Assembly (NCBI GenBank): GCA_001414485.1
Contig: LLEY01000119.1
Location: 62,001 to 126,000 of the forward strand
Source of the DNA: Calycina herbarum
Lineage: Eukaryota; Ascomycota; Leotiomycetes; Helotiales; Pezizellaceae
Reading direction: 5' to 3'
Length of the DNA stretch: 64,000 nt
Positions 35,177 through 46,100 of the stretch are shown piece after piece; within the stretch, counting starts at the first letter, position 1; every line of letters begins with the position of its first letter. A program made the position numbers and the translations under genes. The notes below the pieces were generated by a model. It did no database searches, was not told the origin of the DNA, and saw only the letters and a list, made by a program, of their open reading frames with translations.

Positions 35177-35389
35177 ATGGCCTGTAAATCAACCGAGATC
35201 CATGAAAGGGAACGAGACTAGTTAAAGAATTACGACCACACTAGAACGGTTTTCTGCTGCTCTGGGAACCGAAACTCGACTAAATTGCCGATTCCAAGCT
35301 TAGCCGATAAGGCGAAAGGGTCATTCTTGAATGACTTGGTCTTCGGGGGGGAAGAAGGTAAGGAGCCAATTACAGAACAAGAACAATAG
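35177..35389 (+). pseudogene. Array member 6, N-terminal fragment
   Basis: From ATG 35177 one frame reads MACKSTEIHERERD, an in-frame TAG, then RTVFCCSGNRNSTKLPI, SLADKAKGSFLNDLVF and EPITEQEQ before TAG 35387-35389. This matches the N-terminal TVFCC and ELSS/PEL region of members 3 and 5 but the conserved core (RYFIP, HVDDLF) is absent; the convergent gene on the other strand ends 78 bases away. The copy seems to have been cut at the end of the array. Confidence 0.7.
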
Positions 35390-35466
35390 TGTGATTTCCT
35401 AAGCAAAGGGGGAGGCTGTGCTTAATATGCCGCTCTGGATTCTCCTCGCCCACGACGCCATCTTTT

Positions 35467-38026
35467 TCAAAATCTTGTAACTACCCATGACCATTCGACA
35501 CAGTTATAAATGAAAGATGCTTTCTTCTCACCAAGCGCACATTCTAAAACAGTTAGCACACTTTGCCCTCCCAATTGAACGAGGATACACTTACTTCTGT
35601 CCCTCATTGAATAGAATGCAGACTTGCAGTCATTCATTAGGATTTTGCCCTTCCAAATATCATGTCCTCTGCATACAGTTGGTCCTTGCTTATACGTAGC
35701 CCCTGTGTCGACTTGTTTGGCTGATAATGAAAGTCGATTGTTGACGGGAACGAATCCAATAGAACGGTGATAATCCTTAGACCAAGTTGTCAATGGGTTT
35801 CCATCTACACAGAATGCATTTATGCCAATCTGTAGTTCACCTGCTCCTGGGAAATCCAACTCACCCTTATCGCAGCTCGGCTGAATGATACTACCGTCTG
35901 GAGCTATAGAATCCGGAGGGTAGACCGGTGGAGTGACGTTTGGAGTAACTTGTATTACAACTCCATCGGGGGTGATAGAAATACCACCATATTTGTTGCC
36001 GTCTGGGTTATTGATAGGATCATTATGTCCACATGCATCTAAAGGAAGTCTCATACTAGATTTTGAATTAGCGAAATTTCCAAATGTATGCGGAAGTGGT
36101 CTTACGTAGCAATGCACGCACTTGTTGACATTTTATAATCTTGAGTGAACAACATCGATAGAGTGATTTGAGCGTTTGTCCCCTGATTATATGTGAAAGC
36201 ATTTCGTTTTCCTTTTTCGGCGACCAGACTGAAAGATCCGCAGAATTGTTGGACTGCGTCTGCGCCGACGCCAATGTCGACTCAAGGAGCTGACCCGGGT
36301 GGGCTGCCATATGAATTGCAATAGGGCTTTGGGCTTCCTTGTGGTATGAAGGAGATGGTTGCTCCTTTTGGATGTTCTATGGACCCTCCATGTTTCCAAT
36401 TTCCAGGGTTATCGAGGGTTCCCCCATCACACCCGTCAAGAACTTTGTAAAGAAGTATTTTACATTCTTCTGGGTCTATGGAAGCTTCTGCACGGAAGTT
36501 GGTACTTATCAATACCTGATCAACTCCGGAGTTATATGTACCCTCGCTGATTTTACCCGCCTGTACGGTAAAACCCTGAGCGTTGCAGTATTTCTCGATT
36601 GCAAGGGTACCAATATCGCGCTGGATCCAGTTTTGTGTAGCAATTCCGTTGCATTTTGGGTTACTGTCTTTGATTGAAGTCTTCGAAGGATTAATTGATG
36701 TCAATAGCATTTGTTGCAAGTCCAACAGAGCTTCATCGTATGGATAACCGGGGATTATATACATCATTTCGTTGCATATACATCCGGGTTTCTCTGGCGC
36801 AGTACATTTGCCGTCTACACCATTGCAATCATCGTCAATACAAGCCGGCTAATTCATACGTTAGACTTTCTCTAGTTGTTATAGGAATAACACGCACCGC
36901 ATCTTGGCCCTTCTCACATGTATTTGTTTTGAGTGCGTTTTCAACGAAATTTGCTGCTTTGACAACAATTTGGTGAATAACTCGGTCGGCAACCTGGGCA
37001 ATCATAACCCTCACTACAAGCCGGAAAGCTCTCACAATCATTACTACTTGCGAAGCAAGAGCTCGACGTCTCCGAGCTTCTCGAAGCTACCCATAACATG
37101 ATGTTAGCATGAAATATTTTTATTGTTTCCTCGTGAAAACATCTTAAGCCACCGTATTATACCTCCATACGTTGGTCCATTCCATTTCTCAAATCCTACA
37201 GTGTAAAGGGTTAAGAGAGAATCAATCAACATAGTTCTTGACTCTCCTCTGACTCCTCGCACTGATGGAAAAGATTGCAATGTAGCTGGGTATTAAAACC
37301 GTCACAGATTACAATATTTTCAGAGACCTTATAAACTGGGGAATCGAAGTAAAACCCTAGGGAAAACCACATACATATCTAGCATAAGGCTGTTGACCAA
37401 GTACGAAATCCACTTGCATGACCACGAGCTCCAGGTCCTCCCGGTTTGGTGCCCCTGCTCCTCCCAAGTCCCTAAGGCCGTCCCCGTCCGCATGTGGAAT
37501 TAATGCTTCGAATTCCCAACCAGGGTTGAGGCCGTCAAGTATTCTTTGCAGGCGCGGGTTTGTGCAGACATCTGCCGTTAGTTCCTCAACGACAGGTAAA
37601 GGGTCTGCGCGCTTATGAATTCCTTCGTTGAATGATCGTTTTATAGGAGGTAGAGATTCAGCAGTAGGACATATTGATGTATCGTTGAACAACCTTATCA
37701 AAGATTGCACAAGAGGATCTGAAAGTTCGATGAGTTCATCGGTGCCGAGAGGACCAGAGTTAAGGAGCTGAACCCCATGTTGGATGGTGTAGGTTGAAAC
37801 GCTATTATCGATTGTAGCAGTCATGACTTCTAAGTCAAATGCGGTTCTATTTGAGCACTAATTAGTCAAAAACAAATCGATTAGGAAGTCAAAGTTCTGC
37901 GTACATGGATCGGCGGACAGCAGCACTTGCTTCAGGGGGAGGTTGAGTGATCGTTGTCACAGGGACAGCGAAAACAATGTTCGCCCAGGCAAGAACCAAC
38001 CATGGCAATAAGCAGGTCATGGGCAT
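35467..38026 (-). pseudogene. Cys-rich secreted protein with about three repeats, one in-frame TGA
   Basis: Exon 1 (37905-38026) encodes a signal peptide (MTCLLPWLVLAWANIVFA). Exon 2 is 37375-37846 (LEVMTATIDNSVSTYTIQHG to LGQQPYARY). The stretch 36.90-37.37 kb cannot be modelled with confidence; a Cys-rich frame (FASSNDCESFPACSEGYDCPGC) is out of register with the frame leading into GQDA at 36898. Then 36106-36848 starts PACIDDDCNGVDGKC, and 35467-36055 ends the protein. The 3' part has three related modules of about 75 residues beginning IEKYCNAQGF, AVQQFCGSF and INAFCVDGN, the first ending in GCDGGTLDNPGNWKHGG. Such modules occur in C-terminal regions of some fungal GH18 chitinase-like proteins, but no GH18 domain is here. 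A TGA at 36282-36284 separates modules 1 and 2. Either dead or producing a shortened secreted protein. Confidence 0.6.
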
Positions 38027-38978
38027 TTTGTTGAAGAGAAAGAGAATGGTGAAAATGGTGAAAATTCAGTCCGTTCCTTCAAGCTTCGTATTGTGGTGAC
38101 ATATTTTCAAGCAAATGGATAGATTTGAAAAGGCGACGAAGAGACCCGAACCACTAAGTATAACAGAATTAAAAGCAGGACACACCACCTTTTCGTCGTC
38201 GTTTCAGTTGTAGGATTGCACTGCCCGTTCCGAATTCCTATCTTATTGGTTAGCTGCCCAACAACCATGATCACTAGGTTGGCAACAGTCACGTCGGCTA
38301 TGAAGCAGTCTCAGTGGCCTTCTCCTAAATCATCACTCGAAAGGAATTTTAGGTAAAATCGAACAATCAGATATTATTTTCGTTCGTAGCATCCAAGTGT
38401 TGGTCGTGATGTACATAAGCGATCGAATTAATACCCTTTTTATTCGCCCCATTTTAAGAGAGCGCTTATCCCAAATGTTAGTTGTCCCAAATTTTAACAT
38501 CTGAACTCGTATTCGTCGTTGGAGCCTAGTGTTGGTAATGTTGGTTTTCATGCCGTGGGATTGCATTTTGGGCCCAACAGGCCCCCCAGCTTACTATAGC
38601 AAACATAACTTTAATGAGCCTCTTTCTTGCTACCAAAACTTGTTTCAGGGATACTAAATGTTGGTATATTGGATATCAGCTGAAAAAATAAGCCACCATC
38701 GAAATAGAATATCTTGGAAACCTCAATTTTGACCTTTCCAACATAGGCATGCATATGTTAGTGGTGGGTCCCATTGCGAACTGTAGCTCTAAATAAAACT
38801 GAGCTATTTTTTCAGATTTCGGAGAAGATATATTGAGTCAAACATTGCCCAAACAGTCTTACTTCTCTATCTTGAAATATCCGTTGAATCCAATTGTTGT
38901 TCAAATTTGCACCTTGTTAATTGCATTTAAAACTCCTCGCCTTCCTCTCAGCTTGTCAGATACTTACCAGCTTCCGCT
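38027..38978. other. Divergent intergenic region
   Basis: Upstream of both the Cys-rich secreted gene (minus) and the metalloprotease pseudogene (plus). No gene or clear site seen. Confidence 0.4.
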
Positions 38979-40199
38979 ATGAAGCTGGGATTGGGAATAT
39001 TAGCAATTGGAGCCTTTGCTGCCCATTTTACAGCAGTTGGGGGGTTCGTACTCAACAAGACGTGTGACAGTCAGTTGAGAGATCCAGTTTAATTTCAAGA
39101 GAAATAGCGCTAATAGTCAAATAGCGCCGGAAAATAGACCCATGATCATAGACTCTCTTCACAAAGCATTCCATATGATCGAAATAGCCATACAGTCTTT
39201 AGAGAAGCGTCCGTGGAATGCACAACAAGACCCGGTATATGCAGAGATTTCCCAGGTTGCCAACTGGATATTCAAAGATCCTGGGAACACTCCACCAGCC
39301 ACATGGATCGAGGGTGGGACGAATACACTTGATGCAGTTCATGGTATGAATATATTTTAGTAACAACGCCTGACTTTTATAATTTGATTATTGACGTTGC
39401 TGTAGAAATTCTCACGGACATACTCCCAATGAGAATTGAGATTCCAGTGGAAATAGCGGGCAGAAGTGAATTTGTAATAAGAAATGCCAAGGCCTTTTCT
39501 CTAACCTGTTGATCGCTAACATTTTGTTAATTAGGTTGTATGGTGCGATCCGGCGCCCAACAAAACTTTTGTCATAACCAAAGTTGGACGGGTTTTTGAC
39601 GCAAGTCAACAGGTCTTCTTGGATGTTTTGAAAATGTCACAACCTAAAAATGCGGATCCATGCAATCTTCCTTTTTCTGAGATGTGGACTGCAGTACCTC
39701 CGAGGGGCAATTTCCCCTCAAGAATACAGGTTTGTCCTAAATATTTGGACAAAATGAAAAAGTCTGCTTTCCGCAGCACTGGCGACTTTAGATCATTGAA
39801 CCTCGACTCAAGTGGAAGTAAGTATAAAAAGATTCAATAGGAATAGTATGCTAAATCAATTTGTAGAAAAGCTGTTAGTAAAGCCAAACACTGCCATGGA
39901 TCTGGCTGCAGTGATGGATGTAACTTTTTTGCACGAGTTCACCCACACACATTCGTGAAAGGAGCTGCTTGATATAGGAAACTTTCTGGGGCCGTATGGT
40001 TGGGTACACGCAGTGAACAAACCCCGTGAATTAGCAGTAAACAACGCTGGTAAGTACCAAAACTGTACATTAAACACAACTCTCTGACTAGAACGCGTAT
40101 CCAGACAACATAGCGATGTTTGGTTTGGCGCATAGAATGTTAGTGGAGACATTCATGAAACCACAACTTGATGGCACCATTGTGGAGCACGTAATATAA
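38979..40199 (+). pseudogene. Secreted M35-like (Asp-zincin) metalloprotease with premature TGA
   Basis: Six exons keep one frame: 38979-39069, 39125-39343, 39406-39473, 39535-39817, 39867-40049 and 40105-40199, 313 codons. The start is a signal peptide (MKLGLGILAIGAFAAHF). The catalytic part reads AVMDVTFLHEFTHTHS, so HEFTH is the HExxH zinc motif, then a downstream LLDIGNFLGPYGWVHAVN resembling the GT(D)..YG segment of M35 aspzincins, and NNADNIAMFGLAHRM over the last splice, the usual NAD block. A TGA at 39956-39958 falls directly after HEFTHTHS, before the residues expected to give the third zinc ligand, so the protein would be inactive. CGA to TGA would explain it. Probably a recently lost extracellular protease. 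Confidence 0.75.
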
Positions 40200-40311
40200 G
40201 GTTATCGTAAGAAATTTTAGCAAAATCACATATCACCGTTCGTTCATTTGATTCAGATAACAAAACGCGATAAGCTTGACCAAAGAGCAACTTTCAGTCT
40301 TTCACTGCTCA

Positions 40312-41157
40312 TTAATCTGGGCCAAGGCGCCCTCCTCTCCAAATCCTCGTTATTTCACAGTCAATTCTCGGAAGCTCTTGGTCTCCCGGTTGCCAGTGGA
40401 GAATAAGCCTGAAGTCTTTTGTTTGCTTGATCAAAGCTAGTGGGCCGAGCATGTCCGCCTCTCGCGATATCCAACCACTGTCCCCGTGGATTTCTATCCT
40501 TAGGGTTTGTAATCCCGGCAGAGTAGACAGGTACTGACACACTTCCAACCACTCATGAAAGCCCTGAGAGTCCGGTTCGGGTGCTTGTCTTATAAACCAG
40601 GCAATACTAATATCAGATATCCGAGCAACTCGTTGAGGCAAGAGGACTTCGCTTAAGTAAGGTATGTACTGAGGTATTTCGAAGTAGAAGGTGTTGGCAG
40701 AATATAAGATTTCGATTGTTTCCGAGTAACTAGAACAGAATACTAGTTAGCCATCTCCAAGCCGTTTTCTATGGTGGTTGAGGAGTGTTCACGTTTGACG
40801 ACAAGCCAAAAATAATGAGAGTAACCCTTGCCTAAGTGGTGGTGCAGGTAGAGGTTCAGGGCCACGATCGCTTCGAATTAAACAACCGTTCTCAAAGTAA
40901 AGAGAAAACGTCATATCTGCCAAACAGTAATCCCAAATTGGGGTCCGTATCTCTCCCGGAAGCTTCGTCAAAAGCGTTGACTTGCTTTGTACGATTGTCT
41001 GTTGGGAGCGAGAAGCTTCTGGCAACGGGATCGTAAGAGCCCGTGTTCGGTGACCGAGTGGCTTGGGAAGTTGAAGCCAACGGTATGGTGCGCGTCTGTT
41101 ATATGCTAAGAGACGGTACTTGGGTTTCTGTCGTCTGCGAAACGGGAAACAACCCAT
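40312..41157 (-). CDS. 2EXR/DUF7730-type protein
   Basis: Two exons, 40793-41157 and 40312-40729, split by a 63-base intron (GTGAAC to TCTAG) that lies inside the motif CRQTYSETIEILYSANTF. Product 260 residues, starting MGCFPFRRRQKPK. Motifs: LTKLPGEIRTPIWDYCL, then LACRQTYSE, YSANTFYFEIP, VLLPQRVARISDISI, and FHEWLEVCQYLSTLPGLQTLRIEI. These are the landmarks of the 2EXR (two-exon, roughly 100-residue) domain that is greatly expanded in Pezizomycotina. No function is established. The related pseudogene at 42.2-43.1 kb lies in inverted orientation. Confidence 0.82.
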
Positions 41158-42205
41158 CTTCGCTCAAGTTGATTGTCCAAAGACGAAGGAGTTTGAAGGA
41201 ACTGGGGGATGTAAGTATAGTGAGAAATGCTCTAGGGTCAAAGTTTCTTACCCCAACCAGTTTCTTACCCCAACCCAACACCAACAACTGCCAAGAATAA
41301 AGACTGTGACTATCAATGTCCGTCAATTGTTGATGAATCGTTGTCACAGTCTTTGACTTTATGTGTATAGACAGGATTTCGATGATGCGTTAGAAGATGA
41401 TGTGAGAGATGGCCATATGGAGTTAGAGAGTTAGAGAAGGGCCCAGCATTGACCTGCTGAACCCTAGCCAGTCACCAACACCAACAGGGCGATGCCAACC
41501 AACATAGTATGTTGGTGACCTCGAAGGCTGAGTATTTCTTGGGCACTCTGCAGATCTGACGTGGATTCTTGGGCAATAAGGGACTTCACATTTCTCTATG
41601 CACAGCATTTATAACTCCGCTGTCCCCAATGACACCCCTCCCCTTTTCACCTCGCTTAGCCCCACATAAGTGTTCGAACCTTGAACTTAGGAAACATACA
41701 ACAGATATGAGGTGATAGTGCATAGCTCAGCAATTTCGCTGTATCTCGCAAATTTTGATTACGGCGGGCTCCATGTCGCTCCATGTTTGATGCCGTATCT
41801 ACTACGGCCGTTTTCGCTCAGCCGGATAAATTGGACACCCAACTGAAACTTGTTTCATAAGGTAGGATTTCGTTGGCCACGTTCATGCATGCTCTCCTGA
41901 TGGATAAAACGTCCTTGGAGGTGGAGTGTGTGAAAATCCAGAAAAGGAGACATAAATTACCACGTGACGAGCAACTTCCCCACAACTTTTCCTTTTACCA
42001 TGCCATCCCGATCGTCATCTTGTGATTTCGTTTTCTTTTAGAACTACTTCACACGATAGCGCTACTCCCGAAAGCGCCGAGGGCGCAAATTATTTCGTGC
42101 TTTTTAAAGTAAAAATTTGCTAAGGCATTGTACAATCAGGCAGACACCGAAATAATTCTCCAACAACCCAAAAAAATTTCGGTACACCAAAGCAGCATCT
42201 AAGAA
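41158..42205. other. Intergenic between inverted 2EXR paralogs
   Basis: No gene supported. 41299-41310 and 41343-41354 form a perfect 12-base inverted repeat (AAAGACTGTGAC and GTCACAGTCTTT) with a 32-base loop. AGTTTCTTACCCCAACC occurs twice in a row with a small change at about 41244-41276. Confidence 0.45.
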
Positions 42206-43089
42206 ATGTACACCTGGCACTATGTTTCATATCCCCGATTCGTAAGACGTCGTAAGCCTCACCAACCAGGCTTCCGAAGATGGACTCACATCACGGTTCC
42301 TAAGCCACCAAAATCCAGAAAACGACCACTGACACCTCCGTTACAATCAAAACCCCATTTCTAGAGCTTACCACAGAGAACCACTCCCCAGACCAAGTCA
42401 TTCATCTTCACTCAACTTCCACTCGAAATCCGTACTCTAATTTGGAAAAAGGCTGTCGGAGAAATGACAATACATCTCACGCTTTCAAGAGGCCATCTTC
42501 TTCAAGAAGAAGAACATCCTTTATGCCATTAGGTTCCTCGGTCAAATTTACTATCTCTTGTATTGACTTTTCGGCAAGCGTCAGTTGTGCTATCGCTTTG
42601 TGGGGCGAGCAAGCTAACAACATCTAGATACTCTGAAGCAATCGACCTTCTTTACTCCGCCAACACCTTCGCAGTCGACATGCACCAATCTCTTCTCCAC
42701 CTCCACCTCCTCCTTCTCCCCCAACGATTCTCTCAAATATCCTCTATCCGCTTGTCCTGGTGGCCAAGCAGCGCACCAGGAGCCGACAGCCCCGAGTTTG
42801 AGAGCTGGGTATCGTGTGGAAGTGTCTTGCTTCGTTGCTTGGCTTAAAAGAATTAAGAGTTGAGATCGAGGTACAAAAGATGTGGGTCAGTGATTGGGCT
42901 TCGAATGAGGCCAGGATGTTAGTGCCAGTGGCAGTTGTCAAACAACCAAAGCTCTTTCGTTTATTTATTTCTTGGCCGGGGGAGGCCTGCAGTATACCTG
43001 ATTCTCCTCACTGCGAGGTAACCAGGGTTCGGGAAAATTGGAGGTCGGACGGACAAGTTTGGCCAGAGGGCTTTGTCTTGAATATTTAG
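42206..43089 (+). pseudogene. 2EXR/DUF7730-type pseudogene
   Basis: From ATG 42206 the frame reads MYTWHYVSYPRFVRRRK, an in-frame TAG (42362-42364), TQLPLEIRTLIWKKA, a second TAG (42530-42532), LTFRQ, then an intron (GTCAGT to CATCTAG) just where the intact paralog has one, giving YSEAIDLLYSANTF. A frameshift near 42813 moves into the frame with WKCLASLLGLKELRVEIE. Two stops and a shift make it a pseudogene of the same family as the gene at 40312-41157, in opposite orientation. Confidence 0.8.
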
Positions 43090-43194
43090 AGCCGTTAGAA
43101 TGATTTAGATTACAGGATAAAAATGATTCCCCAAACTAAAATTATTCAACGTCCCATAGCAGTGAAAGAGACCACCTTGAAATACAAAGGCTTT

Positions 43195-43794
43195 TCAAGG
43201 CTTCAATTCCCGATGTGCACCTTGATGTTTCCGAAAATGCTTCAGCTCCCAATCCTTCAATGTGTCCACATCCTTCTTTTCCATAACCTCAGCGCCAGTC
43301 TTCTCCCTCAAGTATCCCGACCACTCCTTCGCATAGCATCCCGAAAGCTTAAGCTTCTCAAGACCCTGGATTTTCCCAATTGCTCTGACAAGTTTGACAT
43401 CGAACCCTCCCCCAAAATGTCCGCAGTCGGAAGCGCAATTCCACCAAACCTCCAACTCCCTCAATCCCGTCGCCTTCTTCGAAATAGTGTCGAACAACTT
43501 GCACCATTCCGGTCCGGTCGGCTTCCAGATCTCATCGCCTATATTGATGATTTTCAGCAGTGCTGGATCGTATGCCGAGTCTGGTAGTCGTTTGACTTCG
43601 GGGATGTATGGTGCATCTACCCAAACCCGGAACATCTTGAGGGATTTTGCGTTTTGTGGACCAATATCGTTGAGCCATTTGATGGTTTTGGGTGGGTCGT
43701 TGATATTCTGAAATACGCTGGAGGAGTAATATTCCGGATCGTGAGTCTTTCGAATGGTTTCGGGACCCAAGATGGTTATGAGAGGTGCTGCCAT
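43195..43794 (-). CDS. Uncharacterised fungal protein, F-box/2EXR-like context
   Basis: ATG 43794 (MAAPLITILGPETIRKTHD) to TGA 43195, 199 residues. The frame remains open upstream to 44007 with protein-like sequence (LPLTKANFSPFHNHKSS, SFKVPRITIESN), but no ATG is present there, so an upstream exon may exist. Motifs: VFQNINDPPKTIKWLNDIG, KSLKMFRVWVDA, WCKLFDTISKKATGLRELEVWW and GLEKLKLSGCYAKEWSGYL. The arrangement (a WLN core, then WV.. then LxxLxxLxL) is like proteins commonly found beside 2EXR genes. Function unknown. Confidence 0.65.
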   Translation of the reverse strand: MAAPLITILGPETIRKTHDPEYYSSSVFQNINDPPKTIKWLNDIGPQNAKSLKMFRVWVDAPYIPEVKRLPDSAYDPALLKIINIGDEIWKPTGPEWCKLFDTISKKATGLRELEVWWNCASDCGHFGGGFDVKLVRAIGKIQGLEKLKLSGCYAKEWSGYLREKTGAEVMEKKDVDTLKDWELKHFRKHQGAHRELKP

Positions 43795-44486
43795 GTTGGA
43801 TTCGATAGTTATGCGTGGTACTTTGAAGCTTGGTAAGTCTGACGATTTATGGTTGTGGAATGGAGAGAAGTTGGCCTTGGTGAGGGGTAGAGAGGAATGA
43901 GCAAACTGAAAGAATTGCTTTTGATTTGACGTATCACGCCAACCCTCTGATTTCGGCAACCTCCTGGCTCGTAATTGGCGGTAAATTATCCCCCTCGACC
44001 CCCGCACTCTGATTCGAGCACTCCTACATTCCTTTCTCTGATAGGTTGGAAATTTCCCTTCTAGCTACCTAGATTTTCTAGATGAAATAACTCCATAACG
44101 GTATAACTAAGCAAGTAGCTAGCCACAGCCTTAAAGTCTGAGACATTGAGCATCACACCATGATCATACTATATACACCTCGGAGATCGCCCCGCGGAGA
44201 CTTGTGCTCAGTTTTTATTCATAAAATCATACGTTCTCCAAGGGTTGGTCGTCTCTAAACTTCCCAGACGCATGCAAACCTAGACACATTTTCAAGCGAC
44301 TTGATTTTCCCCTCGCCAAACGAAAGCTTGCAGAGGCAACGAACCTTGGGCAAGGCGGATATCCTTGACTAGCTCAGGAGAAGTTAAATTTAGCACGGGG
44401 AGAGGAACCGAAGCCTGCATATAAATTAATCATGTTTTAGAGCGACCTTTCTACGAATGTCCGTAATAAATTAATTCCAGAAAATA

Positions 44487-44995
44487 ACTCCGAAGTAAAA
44501 TATCTCCGAGGGAGATATTTCCGAGGGAGAAAACACTTCTCAAGTAAAATAATATCTTCGAATAATATCTCCAATAGGTAAAATGATACTTCAGTGGAGT
44601 AACAGATCCGAGAGATGTCCGAGTGAATATGTCCGAGAGAATATAATATTTCCGAATATTCCCGAGAAGATATTTCTGAGCGAGGTGATAGTTCCCTGAG
44701 TAAAGGACTATCTCCAAGTGAAATAGCTCCGAGTGAAGTAAGTATATCCGAGGTGAAATATCTAATATGTCCAAGCAAAGTACCTCCAGGAAGTATCTCC
44801 GAAAAATATCTCCGAGTGAAGTAAAATATCACCGAAGGCAACTATCTCCGAGTAAGAATCTCTGAAGACATCTCTAAAAACTTCCCCGAAGATATATCCA
44901 AAGCAAATATTTATTTCACCGAGCGATTGTCCAAGCATTTCTCCAAAGTCTAACCCTGAGAGTATATCCGAGTGCTCGGAGATATATTGAGTAAC
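44487..44995 (+). repeat. Degenerate TCCGAG-rich array
   Basis: TCCGAG or close variants (TCCGAA, TCCAAG, CTCGGA) recur every 10-25 bases, usually with flanking A/T-rich words such as TATCTCCGAGTGAA. At least a dozen copies are visible. Phase is irregular, so this is a loose repeat and not a strict tandem. Confidence 0.7.
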
Positions 44996-45027
44996 TACTA
45001 ACCTATTCGCTCGTAGTACAACTCTAA

Positions 45028-45790
45028 TAAAGCACCAACACTTAACAACTCGACGCAAATAAGAGAAAGACTCTTACCGTCCTCGGATTCAGTAAGCTAG
45101 TACCTTTTATATATACTCATACTCATATTTTTCTTATATTTTTTATAAGTGGTTGTGATTAAGTTATCACACTATCTCTAAGATCTGACAAAACAAGCGG
45201 TACAGTCCCTTCAATCTACAATGAAGTACAAATACCGACAACTCAATTCATATGGAAAAAAAGACGTGGCAAGCTCTCGGAAATAAGAAATTGAAATCTT
45301 ACACATATATTCATATTTTTCTTACATTTTTACAACTATTGTTTATCAAGTTGTCACGTTGCGAATTATAGTGCCGCGTACCGGCTAATTTTACAGGGCT
45401 GCGGAACCACTGATTAGCAGGCTAGGCCGCTAAAGAGAAACCAGTCAAAAAATCAAACCTCCTGAGCAGAAAGAACCTCAATTTGTACCCCAGATAGCTT
45501 ATATCGAAATATAAATTAGAAAAGGGATTTGAAAAAATATATTTCAACGAACCTACGTTACATAGTAGTCTTCAATACAAAACTCTTCTCCTGTAGAGCA
45601 CCACGGGCTCTAGGCCTGGCTGTTCAAGTGTTGCTTCAATCCAAGAGAAGTACCAACACCACAACTCGACTCAGACAGAGTAAAAGCTCTTAATACTGAT
45701 GAGGAGACTAGACTGGTACTTTGCGCATCTACTTATATTTTTGTTATAATTTTTACAATTAATTCTTGTTGACTTATCACCTCGCGATTA
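45028..45790 (+). repeat. Three diverged copies of an AT-rich block
   Basis: ATATTTTTCTTATATTTTTT, its relative ATATTTTTCTTACATTTTTA and ATATTTTTGTTATAATTTTT occur at about 45125, 45317 and 45733, each followed within 40 bases by (A/G)(A/G)TTNTCAC. The first and third copies also share the upstream words CACCAACAC...CAACTCGAC. Probably old copies of one element. Confidence 0.5.
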
Positions 45791-46100
45791 GTACGGCCGC
45801 AATTGTGATGCCACGAGGTGCCGAGGGGGTGCAAGAATTCGTAACCAACCAAAGAGTTCTCTACTCTGCTTCCCCGAAGATCCACTCAAGCCTCGGAAAA
45901 CAAATCCAATTCTCCTAGACGACGAGAATAATTTGAGTGTTCTTCTCCTAGAAAGGTTGGAACAATTGAAGTAAAGGTAGAGTGGCTCCCCGTCTCAATC
46001 CTCTAACAAAACAACCGCGCAACGAGAAACCAAGCCAGAAGCTGAGAGGCGAAAACCCAATAACTATGAAATCAAGACAATCACATCACAAGTCACATAC

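Noticed and set aside
2366..39958. Recoding of TGA as an amino acid
   Set aside because: Only three sites, no shared context after the codon, and normal TGA stops occur in other genes here (the A-T-TE gene's relatives and HET-side genes use all three stops); decay is simpler.
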